The notes under the pieces: generated by a model
The model's input: only the letters and a program-made list of their open reading frames with translations
Databases searched by the model: none
Told to the model about the DNA's origin: nothing
Translations under genes and position numbers: made by a program
Assembly: GCF_900102815.1 (NCBI RefSeq)
Contig: NZ_FNGF01000006.1
Location: 1 to 64,000, forward strand
From: Glycomyces sambucus
Lineage (GTDB): Bacteria; Actinomycetota; Actinomycetes; Mycobacteriales; Micromonosporaceae
Length of the DNA stretch: 64,000 nucleotides
Reading direction: 5' to 3'
Shown: positions 41,170 through 48,414 of the stretch, piece by piece
Layout: every line of letters starts with the position of its first letter
Numbering within the stretch: the stretch's first letter is position 1

Positions 41170-41580
41170 TCACCCCTGGCGGCGCTCGATGAGCTCCAGC
41201 AGCTTCGTCACCAGGTCGACCAGCGCGGCGAACGGGCTCACCAGCCGCTCGATCGCCTTGAGCTTGCTGCGGACCCGCCCGGGGGGCTTGGCCTCCTCAA
41301 GGGACTCTTCGAGGTCGTCGAGGTTGTCGCTGATGACCTCGTAGCGCTCGCCCACGTTGTCGCGCAGCTCCTCCAGGCGCTCGCGCAGCTCCTCGACGAG
41401 TTCGAGCATCTGCTCCACCAGCACCTCGTCGGCGTGCGCGCGGTTGACGAACACCGTGCCCCGCGACTGCTCCCCGATCGCCCCCACGGTGGCGGAGGCG
41501 CCGGTCCCGATCGCGCCGGTCTGGACGCTGCCGTGGAACCGGTATCCGGTGGTCTGGTCGTCGTTCTGCTTGTCGCCCAT
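41170..41580 (-). CDS. Small coiled-coil protein with N-terminal shared Gly/Ala motif
   Basis: A 136-residue protein, third gene of the operon. Residues 17-46 carry the motif shared with both upstream proteins (TGAIGTGASATVGAIG, then EQSRGTV). Residues ~50-97 form a strongly charged coiled coil (LVEQMLELVEELRERLEELR). Residues ~103-133 are an amphipathic helix (SPFAALVDLVTKLLELIE) that could contact membrane. No known domain. Its ATG overlaps the previous stop as TGATG, so synthesis is coupled to the membrane protein. A motif-bearing N-terminus followed by a helical body suits an adaptor or seed for assembly of the other two; this is inference. Confidence 0.82.
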   Translation of the reverse strand: MGDKQNDDQTTGYRFHGSVQTGAIGTGASATVGAIGEQSRGTVFVNRAHADEVLVEQMLELVEELRERLEELRDNVGERYEVISDNLDDLEESLEEAKPPGRVRSKLKAIERLVSPFAALVDLVTKLLELIERRQG

Positions 41581-43319
41581 CACTTTCCCTTCTTGACGGT
41601 GCCGCGGCTGCCCTTGCCGACCGCGCCGACGTTCGCGGAGGCGCCCGCACCCGCCGCCCCGGTGTTGAGCTGCCCGTAGTTGATGACCCCGTTGTTGACG
41701 ATGGCGCTCGCGCGCTCCTCCAGCTCCCCGGTGTCCACATTGACCTCGTGGAGGTAGTTCACGAGCGCGTCGAGGATCTGGCGCTCCATGATCTCGATGT
41801 ACTTGACGGCGTCGCGGAACTGGAAGTAGTTCTGCTCGACCTCGTCGGTGCCGATCTCGCGGACGCCGATCACGGCGCCGTGGTCCTCGGGCTCGCCGCG
41901 CCTGCCGGTGCGGCTCGCACCCGCGCGGCCGATGTTGCGGATCGTGTCGAAGGGGCTGCGGGCCAGTTCGATCGGCATGAGCGCGAGCCCGCGCAGGAAC
42001 CCGAGGAACACCGCCGCCCCCGGGGAGGCCGACCCGCGCCCGAACACGTGGTAGCGCTCGGGGGTGGGCGGCAGGATGCAGCTGGAGAACTCGACGTACA
42101 GGGTCTCCCCCTGGAGTGCGGCGTGCACGAACACGGTGGTGACGAGCTCGCCGTCCCAGGCGTCGACCTCGCACCGCAGGTAGTGGCGCACCGGGGTGGT
42201 GGGGTCGCGTTGGACGTGCTCCACCGACTGGAACTGCGGGTACCCGACCGAGGGCAGCTCGCTGGGGTACGAGATCGGCTTGTCGATGTCCCGTCCCGAG
42301 ACGTAGACCTGGTCCTCCAGGGTGAGGTTCGGCAGCCGCTTGGTGATCGCGGTGTCGTGCGCGAGCTTGGCCATCCACTCCCTGATGAAGTCGTCGAGGC
42401 CGATCGGGTCGATGGCCATCGGCGAGGGCCCGCCCTCGCCGTCGCGGTCGGCCGGGTAGAGCGTCAGCGCGAACTGCCACGTCGTGACGTCCTGGCCGGA
42501 GCCGACGAAGGGCGAGCGCGAGGCGTGGTAGTTGACGACGGGCGCGCGCTGCGCCATGCCGATGAACGCCGCCCGGGAGGTGGGCGGGCGCTGCGGCTCC
42601 GGTTCGCCGGGGATGCGCACCAGGGCCCGCCGGCGCACGACGCCGAAGGTGGTGGTGACGGCGGCGAAGACGATGAGCCACACCACGACCGACGCCAGGC
42701 CCGGCGTGCCGTCGTTCAGGTACACGGCGCAGTTGCCGTACATGTCGTACTCGACGCACTCGCCGGGCTGCGGGCCCAGGAACTGCTCGAACAGGTCCCC
42801 GGACTCGGGCGAGACCATGCCGGTGCCGAGGAGGTAGGAGTACAGGAAGACGGGGACCGCCACGGCGATCGCGGCGATGCCGGCCTGGCGCGCGGTGCGC
42901 TTGCGCCGCGCTTCGGGGCTGCGGTCCCGCTGGTGGGGCGGCGGCGTGAACCCCCGGTCGACCATGAGGACCGGCAGGCCGATGAGCGCCCACAGGACCA
43001 GGGCGACCACGAGCGCGACGAGGTTCGTCGTCCCGGCGCAGAGGGCGATCACGAGCAGGCCGGCGAGCAGGGCCTGCTGGGCGGTGTCGATGGTGCGGGC
43101 CTTGAGCACGTGGCGGAGGATGGGCGCCGCGTCGGTGCCCGGGTTGGGGGCGATGGCGCGGTCCTCGCGCCGGTACACCTCGTCGATGACCCGGTCGCGG
43201 AACTCGCGGTCGAGGTAGGCGGCGGCGCACAGGTGCTTGGTGGCGTCGTTCTTGAACGTCCGCGGCGGCGGCTGGGGCGGCGGGGGTGCGAGCGCGGGCG
43301 CGCTCATCGGTTCGGTCAC
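41580..43319 (-). CDS. Four-helix membrane protein with C-terminal shared Gly/Ala motif
   Basis: A 579-residue protein: Pro-rich cytosolic head (~1-22), a helical segment (~23-75), two membrane helices at ~80-120, a third at ~145-166 and a fourth at ~207-228. The loop between helices three and four holds two Cys (PGECVEYDMYGNC). A large cytosolic domain (~235-490) follows, then a helix (DAVKYIEIMERQILDALVNYL, ~508-530), and the motif at ~549-579 (TGAAGAGASANVGAVG, SRGTV). No family is recognised. The start GTG at 43319 follows AGGAGG and lies 18 bases after the nucleosidase stop. It probably anchors the complex at the membrane or forms the membrane-acting part. Confidence 0.82.
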   Translation of the reverse strand: MTEPMSAPALAPPPPQPPPRTFKNDATKHLCAAAYLDREFRDRVIDEVYRREDRAIAPNPGTDAAPILRHVLKARTIDTAQQALLAGLLVIALCAGTTNLVALVVALVLWALIGLPVLMVDRGFTPPPHQRDRSPEARRKRTARQAGIAAIAVAVPVFLYSYLLGTGMVSPESGDLFEQFLGPQPGECVEYDMYGNCAVYLNDGTPGLASVVVWLIVFAAVTTTFGVVRRRALVRIPGEPEPQRPPTSRAAFIGMAQRAPVVNYHASRSPFVGSGQDVTTWQFALTLYPADRDGEGGPSPMAIDPIGLDDFIREWMAKLAHDTAITKRLPNLTLEDQVYVSGRDIDKPISYPSELPSVGYPQFQSVEHVQRDPTTPVRHYLRCEVDAWDGELVTTVFVHAALQGETLYVEFSSCILPPTPERYHVFGRGSASPGAAVFLGFLRGLALMPIELARSPFDTIRNIGRAGASRTGRRGEPEDHGAVIGVREIGTDEVEQNYFQFRDAVKYIEIMERQILDALVNYLHEVNVDTGELEERASAIVNNGVINYGQLNTGAAGAGASANVGAVGKGSRGTVKKGK

Positions 43320-43337
43320 GGGGATCGGCCTCCTGCG

Positions 43338-44219
43338 TCAGGCGAGCTGGTCGCGGTCTTGGAAGTAGATGCGGCCCTTGGCGTTCGGTCCCATTGCTCC
43401 GATGGCAGCCCGGGCGCCGTCGCCGAGGGCCCCGATGTAGGTGCCGCCGGGGCGGGCCGGGGGGCGGGCCGGACCGGGGGCGGTGTGCTCGATGAGGGCC
43501 AGCGCGAACGCGGCGGCGTTGCGGGCGGCGCGCGGCTGGTCGCGGAGGTCGTCGGCCTTGTTCTTGCCGTCGACGAGGTCGGAGACGCCGCGGACGACCA
43601 TGGCCTCGACGCCGCTGCGGCGGGCGGCGGCGGCCATGGCGCCGTGGCTCTCGGTGTCGAGGGCCTGGGCGTCGCCGCTGTGGAGGGCGATGAGGCGGGC
43701 AGTCTCGGAGCGGCGTCCGGTGACGACTTTGGCGCCGGAGGCGATGGGGCGGTGGAAGACGCGGGGGGCGTCGGTGCCGAGGCGGCGGGCCCACTCGCCC
43801 TTCTCGGCGAGGAGCATGGCGAGCTGGTGGAGGGCGAAGGAGGTGGGGAGGGCGTCGGGGCGCGGGAGGCGGCCGTGGTCGGTGTCCTCGCCGGACTCGT
43901 AGCCGTAGACCTTGGTGGCGGCGACGACGTCGCCGACGGCGGCGTCGCGCAGGCCCCCGGCGACGCCGCAGAGGACGAGGAGTCTGGGGTTCCAGGTGGC
44001 GAGGGCGTGCTCGGCGGCGGCCGCGGCGCGCTCGTTGCCGCGCCCGCCCATGGCGAGGACGAGGTTCCAGGTGCCTTGGCGCCCTTCGAGTTCGAGGGTG
44101 CGGTAGGCGGTGCCGTCGCGTTCGTGGTCGGTGATGGCGCTGCCGCGCAGGAGGTCGAGGAGGGCGGCGCGTTCGATGTCGATGGGGGTGAACAGGACTG
44201 CGGTTGCGGGAGGGTTCAT
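43338..44219 (-). CDS. MTA/SAH-nucleosidase-fold protein with C-terminal shared Gly/Ala motif
   Basis: A 293-residue protein. Residues ~5-245 are a PNP_UDP/MTAN fold: AVLFTPIDIERAAL, LVLCGVAGGLRDAAVGDVV, LDTESHGA with catalytic-type E190, and VVRGVSDLVDG with D214, which protonates N7 in MTAN. Purine nucleosidases cut the N-glycosidic bond of MTA, SAH or nucleosides. In bacterial and fungal immune-type systems this fold also serves as a toxic effector. A Pro-rich linker (~247-257) leads to the motif at 258-287 (IGALGDGARAAIGAMG). Housekeeping MTANs (~230 residues) lack this tail. It is the first gene of the operon, divergent from the NrtR-type gene. The ATG follows CCGGAG. Confidence 0.87.
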   Translation of the reverse strand: MNPPATAVLFTPIDIERAALLDLLRGSAITDHERDGTAYRTLELEGRQGTWNLVLAMGGRGNERAAAAAEHALATWNPRLLVLCGVAGGLRDAAVGDVVAATKVYGYESGEDTDHGRLPRPDALPTSFALHQLAMLLAEKGEWARRLGTDAPRVFHRPIASGAKVVTGRRSETARLIALHSGDAQALDTESHGAMAAAARRSGVEAMVVRGVSDLVDGKNKADDLRDQPRAARNAAAFALALIEHTAPGPARPPARPGGTYIGALGDGARAAIGAMGPNAKGRIYFQDRDQLA

Positions 44220-44302
44220 GGGTGTCTCCGGAGTCGTTCGGCCGCGGGTCCGCCCGCGGGATGCGTTTCGGCGGGCGACTGGCGCTCACACCTGCTCGGG
44301 AG

Positions 44303-44323
44303 TTATTGTTTTGACAACAACAA
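44303..44323. promoter_or_regulatory. NrtR-type operator-like palindrome, copy 1
   Basis: A 21-bp site with arms TTATTG and CAACAA nine bases apart, differing by one base from copy 2. It covers the predicted transcription start of the nucleosidase operon. It is centred 44 bp from copy 2, about four helical turns, so two dimers could sit on the same face. Confidence 0.65.
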
Positions 44324-44327
44324 GGCG

Positions 44328-44356
44328 AGCGTAAGCCGCCCGGGAATTATTGTCAA
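44328..44356 (-). promoter_or_regulatory. Promoter of the nucleosidase operon
   Basis: On the minus strand TTGACA (44356-44351), 17 bases, TACGCT (44333-44328): a near-ideal actinobacterial housekeeping promoter. Its -35 lies within operator copy 2 and its start site in operator copy 1. Confidence 0.75.
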
Positions 44357-44367
44357 GTCATCAATAA
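44347..44367. promoter_or_regulatory. NrtR-type operator-like palindrome, copy 2
   Basis: A 21-bp inverted repeat TTATTG-n9-CAATAA. It covers the -35 of the nucleosidase promoter and ends just before the ribosome site (AAGGAGGA) of the Nudix regulator gene, so bound protein could control both directions. Confidence 0.7.
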
Positions 44368-44377
44368 GGAGGACACC

Positions 44378-45067
44378 GTGGTCGACGATCCGGCTCCGAC
44401 CAGCTATGTTGCGGCGGACATCGTGATCCTGACGATCAGTGGCGGCGAGTTCCGCGTCCTCCTCATCGAGCGCGGCAAGGCGCCCTTCGCGGGGCGGCTC
44501 GCGCTCCCCGGCGGGTTCCTGGAGGACGACGAGACCGTGGACGACGCCGCGGCGCGGGAGCTGTTCGAGGAGACCGGGTTCGCGGTCGGGGAGTCGCTGC
44601 TGGAGCGGGTCGGGGTGTACTCGGAGCCGGACCGGGACCCGCGGAGGCGCGTCGTCAGCGTCGCCTACGCCGCGCTCGTGCCCGGGCCGCCGCCGACCCG
44701 CGCGGGCGGCGACGCGGCCGAGACGGCCTGGCTGCCGGTCGACGAGGCCCTGAAGGAGCCCCTGGCGTTCGACCACTCGCGGATCCTCGGGGACGCGGTG
44801 GCCCACGCGCGCCGGCACCTGGAGTACACGACCGCGGCGACCGCGTTCTGCCCCAAGGAGTTCACGATCGCCGAGCTGCGGCGGGTCTACGAGATCGTCT
44901 GGCGCACGAGCCTGGACCCGGGGAACTTCCACCGCAAGGTCACGCGCATCGAGGGGTTCCTGGTGCCGACGGAGGAGACCACGACGCGCAACGGCGGGCG
45001 GCCCGCGGCGCTGTACACGGCGGGGCCGCTCAAGTGGCTGCCGCTGCCGCTCTCGCCGGCGCACTGA
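44378..45067 (+). CDS. nrtR: NrtR-family Nudix transcription regulator
   Basis: A 229-residue protein: Nudix domain (~8-145) with a complete Nudix box, G46-x5-E52-x7-R60-E61-L-x-E64-E65-x-G67, then a C-terminal winged helix (~150-225: FCPKEFTIAELRRVYEIVW, NFHRKVTRIEGFL, GRPAALY). This is the NrtR architecture; NrtR binds ADP-ribose and controls NAD synthesis or salvage genes. The full Nudix box means it may also hydrolyse ADP-ribose, which many NrtRs cannot. The start GTG at 44378 follows AAGGAGGA. It is divergent from the nucleosidase operon with two palindromes between, and no NAD biosynthesis gene is adjacent, which is unusual. Confidence 0.85.
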   Translation: MVDDPAPTSYVAADIVILTISGGEFRVLLIERGKAPFAGRLALPGGFLEDDETVDDAAARELFEETGFAVGESLLERVGVYSEPDRDPRRRVVSVAYAALVPGPPPTRAGGDAAETAWLPVDEALKEPLAFDHSRILGDAVAHARRHLEYTTAATAFCPKEFTIAELRRVYEIVWRTSLDPGNFHRKVTRIEGFLVPTEETTTRNGGRPAALYTAGPLKWLPLPLSPAH

Positions 45068-45127
45068 GCGCGGCGGGGCACCGGCCGCGAGGCCCGTCGC
45101 TCCCGCGAGCACGAGGCGGGCGGGGGG

Positions 45128-45460
45128 CTACTTGCGCGGCAGGGTCTCGGCGAAGGCGATGCCGCGTTCGATCCACTCGCGGAGTTCGACGTCGGAGGCG
45201 CAGATGTCGTCGCCGAGCCTGATCCAGCCGGTGACGGTGCGCCCGCCCATGACCATGGGCCCGGCGCCGGGCTCGGCGAGCAGGTCGGCGTAGTCGTCCT
45301 TGCCGACGCGGACCATCGCCCCGCCGGCCCCGAGCGCGGCGGCGGCCATGTTGCCGTGGACCATCCAGCCCAGCCCGCCGAACATCTTCCGCTCGAACAC
45401 GTAGGGACGGTTGTCGAACGCGTCCCTGATCCTGTCGGCCAGCCCCTCGTCGTACGCCAT
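45128..45460 (-). CDS. TfoX N-terminal domain protein
   Basis: A 110-residue protein matching the TfoX-N family: FERKMFGGLGWMVHGNMAAA, MVRVGKDDYADLLAEPGAGPMVMGGR and VTGWIRLGDD. Stand-alone TfoX-N proteins are common in actinomycetes and of unknown function; they lack the C-terminal part of the competence regulator TfoX. The start ATG at 45460. It is convergent with the Nudix regulator and follows the GlxA-type regulator on the same strand. Confidence 0.87.
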   Translation of the reverse strand: MAYDEGLADRIRDAFDNRPYVFERKMFGGLGWMVHGNMAAAALGAGGAMVRVGKDDYADLLAEPGAGPMVMGGRTVTGWIRLGDDICASDVELREWIERGIAFAETLPRK

Positions 45461-45525
45461 GCCCCCATCGTGCCAGCAGGGTCCGACAATCCCGTCCGAC
45501 AATCCCGTCCGGCAGCCGGGCCCGG

Positions 45526-46521
45526 TCAGGCGCGCGGCGCGGTGCGGAAGCGGTTGCGGTACTCGGTCGGGGCCGTGCCGAGCTGGCGCCGGAACGCCCG
45601 GATGAGGGTGTCGACGGTGTTGAAGCCGCACGCGGTCGCGATGCGGTCGAGGGTGTCGTCGCCGCCTTCGAGGCGGTGGCGCGCGGCCTCGACCCGGGCG
45701 GCCTCCACGTACGCGGCCGGGGTGCGCCCGAGCTCGGCCTTGAAGACGCGGGTGAGCTGGCGCTCGCTCAGGTGCGCGAGGCGGGCGAGGTCGCCGATGC
45801 CGAGCGGGTCGGTGAGGTGCCCGGCGATGTGGTGGCGCAGCTCCTCGACCCGGCGGGTGGTCGAGACCGGTTCGAGCGGGACGCTGAACTGGCTCTGCCC
45901 GCTCGGTCGCTTGAGGTACATGACGAGCTGCCGGGCCACGCGCAGCGCCGCGGCCTCCCCGTGGTCCTCGGCGACCAGCGCGAGCGTGAGGTCGAGGCAC
46001 GCGGTGATGCCCGCCCCGGTCCACACGTGCCCGTCGCGGATGAAGATCGGGTCGGCGTCGACCGCGACGGCCGGGTGCTCGGCGGCGAGCTGGCCCGCGG
46101 TGGACCAGTGGGTGGTGGCGCGGCGGCCGTCGAGCAGGCCGGCCTCGGCGAGGATGTGCGCACCGACGCAGACCGAGGCGACCCGGGTCGCGTTGCGCGC
46201 CAAGGTCTTCACGTGCGCGACCACCTCCGGGTCGGTGACGGCGCGGACCCGGCCGCCGGGCGCGGCCTCGACGCGTCCGGGGACCAGGAGCGTGTCGATC
46301 CGCTCCCCCGCCAGCGCGTCCAGGGTGGTGTCGGGCAGGACGCGGACCCCGGCGAACGTGGTCACGGGCGCCGCGCCCGGCGCCGCGAGCACGACCCGGT
46401 AGCCCGCGGCCTCGCCGAGGTCGCGTTCGAGCAGGGCGAAGACCTCGGGCGGGCCGGTGACGTCGAGGAGGTCGACCCCGTCGAAGAGCACGATGACGAC
46501 GAGGCGTTCGGGACGGTCCAT
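45526..46521 (-). CDS. GlxA-type transcription regulator (DJ-1/PfpI + AraC)
   Basis: A 331-residue regulator: N-terminal DJ-1/PfpI-like domain (~6-170, VVIVLFDGVDLLDVTGPPEVF, VASVCVGAHILAEAGLLDGRRATTHW) and a C-terminal AraC double helix-turn-helix (~225-325, LGIGDLARLAHLSERQLTRVF, DTLDRIATACGFNTVDTLIRAF). These often activate genes for detoxifying or catabolic hydrolases. It is divergent from the isochorismatase-like gene, its likely target. The spacer has the inverted repeat GCAAGTC-n4-GAC-n-TTGC near 46554-46572. The start ATG at 46521 is preferred. Confidence 0.9.
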   Translation of the reverse strand: MDRPERLVVIVLFDGVDLLDVTGPPEVFALLERDLGEAAGYRVVLAAPGAAPVTTFAGVRVLPDTTLDALAGERIDTLLVPGRVEAAPGGRVRAVTDPEVVAHVKTLARNATRVASVCVGAHILAEAGLLDGRRATTHWSTAGQLAAEHPAVAVDADPIFIRDGHVWTGAGITACLDLTLALVAEDHGEAAALRVARQLVMYLKRPSGQSQFSVPLEPVSTTRRVEELRHHIAGHLTDPLGIGDLARLAHLSERQLTRVFKAELGRTPAAYVEAARVEAARHRLEGGDDTLDRIATACGFNTVDTLIRAFRRQLGTAPTEYRNRFRTAPRA

Positions 46522-46643
46522 GGCCGCGACCCTAGCCGCGGATGTCGGTATCTGCAAGTCAGGCGACATTGCGGACACACCCGGGCGGTCGTAGCGTGGA
46601 GCCCGGGCCGCCGCGGGGCGGCCGGAACCTTGAGGAGGAACCC

Positions 46644-47231
46644 ATGGGCGCCAGCACGTTGCGCGAGATCATCGGCCTGGACCAGGCCCCGGCGGCGCTG
46701 TCCGACGCGACGCTGATCCTGGTGGACTACCAGAACACGTACACGCGGGGCGTGATGGAGCTGGAGGGCTGGGAGCCCGCGCTCGACGCGGCGGCGGACC
46801 TGCTCGCGCGGGCCCGCGAGGCCGGGGCGCACGTCGTGCACGTGGTGAACGACGGCGGTCCCGGGCCGTACGACTACAGCGCGGAGATCGGGCAGATCCA
46901 CCCGAGGGTCGCGCCGGTCGACGGCGAGGACGTGGTGGTGAAGTCGGTGCCCGACGCGTTCGTGGGCACCGGGCTGGGCGGGGTCGTCGACGCCGCCGGG
47001 CACGGGGACGTGGTGGTGGCGGGGTTCATGACCCACATGTGCGTCCAGTTCACGGCCCAGGGCGCGTTCCTGCGCGGGAACCGCCCGACGGTGGTCGCCG
47101 ACGCGTGCGCGACCCGGCCGCTGGGCTCGGCGGTGGGCGAGACGAGCGCGGCGGCCCTGCACGGGGCGGCGCTCGCGACGATCGCGGACCTGTACGGGGT
47201 GGTCGTGCGGGGTGCGGGCGACCTGGGCTGA
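46644..47231 (+). CDS. Isochorismatase-like cysteine hydrolase
   Basis: A 195-residue hydrolase with the triad D28 (LVDYQN), K100 (VVKSVPDAF) and C133 (MTHMCVQFTA). The family includes nicotinamidases, N-carbamoyl amidases and isochorismatases. The start ATG at 46644 follows GAGGAGGAA. It is divergent from the GlxA-type regulator, a pairing seen often in actinomycetes. If it were a nicotinamidase it would connect to the NrtR region 2 kb away, but the sequence does not decide this. Confidence 0.9.
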   Translation: MGASTLREIIGLDQAPAALSDATLILVDYQNTYTRGVMELEGWEPALDAAADLLARAREAGAHVVHVVNDGGPGPYDYSAEIGQIHPRVAPVDGEDVVVKSVPDAFVGTGLGGVVDAAGHGDVVVAGFMTHMCVQFTAQGAFLRGNRPTVVADACATRPLGSAVGETSAAALHGAALATIADLYGVVVRGAGDLG

Positions 47232-47280
47232 GTCGCGGCCCGGGTGGACAGTCGCGGCTCGGACGCTGGGCCGGGACGCG

Positions 47281-47308
47281 TCGCGCCCGGCCGGTGGGCC
47301 GGGCGCGA
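47281..47308. terminator. Bidirectional GC hairpin between convergent genes
   Basis: Perfect 12-bp stem (47281-47292 with 47297-47308), four-base loop, between the hydrolase gene and the opposing glyoxalase-fold gene. Confidence 0.8.
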
Positions 47309-47311
47309 GGG

Positions 47312-47722
47312 TCAGGGCCGCTGGCTGATGCGGACGAGGTTGCCGGCGGGGTCGCGGAACGCGCAGTCGCGCACGCCGTGCGGCTGGTCGACGGGTTCCC
47401 AGGCGAGTTCGGCGCCCGCGTCCCGCAGGCGGGCGAAGACGGCGTCGAGGTCGGCCGTGGCGAGGGTGACGGCCGCGTACGTGCCCTTGGCCATCATCTC
47501 GGCGATCATGCGGCGCTCGGCCGCGGTGACGCCGGGGGCGGCGCCCGGGGGCTCCAGGACGAGGGACGTCCCGGGGCTCCCCGGCAGCGCGAGGGTGATC
47601 CAGCGCCCGCCCGCGTCGCCCTCGTCGGAGCGGACCGCGAAGCCGAGGGCGTCGCGGTAGAAGGCGAGCGAGGCGTCGGGGTCGGTGTGCGGCAGGGTCG
47701 CGGAGTGGAGCACGAGGTCCAT
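47312..47722 (-). CDS. Glyoxalase-fold (VOC) protein
   Basis: A 136-residue VOC protein: SLAFYRDALGFAVRSDEG, WITLALPGSPGTSLVLEPP, VFARLRDAGAELAWEPVDQPHGVRDCAFRDPAGNLVRISQ. Two metal-ligand-type positions (H in HSATLPHTD, Q/R at the end) are ambiguous. Substrate unknown. Its ATG overlaps the stop of the upstream two-domain VOC gene by one base (TGATG), so the two are coupled. Confidence 0.88.
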   Translation of the reverse strand: MDLVLHSATLPHTDPDASLAFYRDALGFAVRSDEGDAGGRWITLALPGSPGTSLVLEPPGAAPGVTAAERRMIAEMMAKGTYAAVTLATADLDAVFARLRDAGAELAWEPVDQPHGVRDCAFRDPAGNLVRISQRP

Positions 47723-48336
47723 CAGGCCCCGGTGCCCTCCCAGGCGAAGCCGTCGGGGTCGGTGAAGGACCCGCCGGAGCCGCCGATGGCGATGCGGTGC
47801 GAGCCCGAGCCCTCGGTGTCGACGAACGCGGTCTTCTTGAACGCCTTGCGCGGGTAGAGGGCCAGCTTCACGGCGCCCTTCTCGGTCGCGAACTCGGTGT
47901 ACTTGCCGCCGTAGCTCTTCGCCACCTCCAGGCCGTTGTCCTCGTAGAACTTCTTGCTGGCCTTCATGTCGGTGGTGCCCATGAGGAGGACGACCTCGTC
48001 GTACTCCTTGGCGGCGGGCCCGGTGTCCTTCTTGGAGGAGGACACGAGCTTCATGACCACGCCGTCGGGGGTGCGCAGGACGCCGCCGTAGCCCCAGAAG
48101 GACTTGACGGGGGCCTTGACGACCTCGGCGCCGGCTTCGACGGCCGCGTTGAAGAGCAGGTCCACGTTCGCGGGCTGGGAGGCGATGAGGTCGAGCGTGA
48201 AGCCGCGGAAGCCGCTCGTGGGCTCCTCGGAGGCGCGGAACTTCAGCGGGAGTTCCGGACCGAACGCAGTGGTGTAGAAGTCCTCGGCGGCCTGCGCGTC
48301 GGCGGCCTCGACGGTGATGTCTTCGATGTAGGTCAT
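47722..48336 (-). CDS. Two-domain glyoxalase-fold protein
   Basis: A 204-residue protein with two VOC-like modules. The first (~1-95) has AEDFYTTAFG, TLDLIASQPANVDLLFNAAVEAG and VLRTPDGVVMKL; the second (~110-204) has ASKKFYEDNGLEV, FATEKGAVKLALYPR and FTDPDGFAWE. This resembles bacterial proteins annotated as glyoxalases of unknown substrate. The start ATG at 48336. It is the first gene of a two-gene operon with the smaller VOC protein. Confidence 0.85.
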   Translation of the reverse strand: MTYIEDITVEAADAQAAEDFYTTAFGPELPLKFRASEEPTSGFRGFTLDLIASQPANVDLLFNAAVEAGAEVVKAPVKSFWGYGGVLRTPDGVVMKLVSSSKKDTGPAAKEYDEVVLLMGTTDMKASKKFYEDNGLEVAKSYGGKYTEFATEKGAVKLALYPRKAFKKTAFVDTEGSGSHRIAIGGSGGSFTDPDGFAWEGTGA

Positions 48337-48414
48337 GCTTACAGGCTATTTCCGGGGCGGGCCCCGGCGCTTCTCGATTCGTGATCGCTTCGGCGCCCGC
48401 CCCGGACCGGGCGG

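Noticed and set aside
46644-47231. Calling the isochorismatase-like protein a nicotinamidase linked to NrtR
   Set aside because: The Asp-Lys-Cys triad is shared by the whole superfamily; nicotinamidase metal-ligand motifs could not be seen clearly, and its divergent partner is a GlxA-type regulator.
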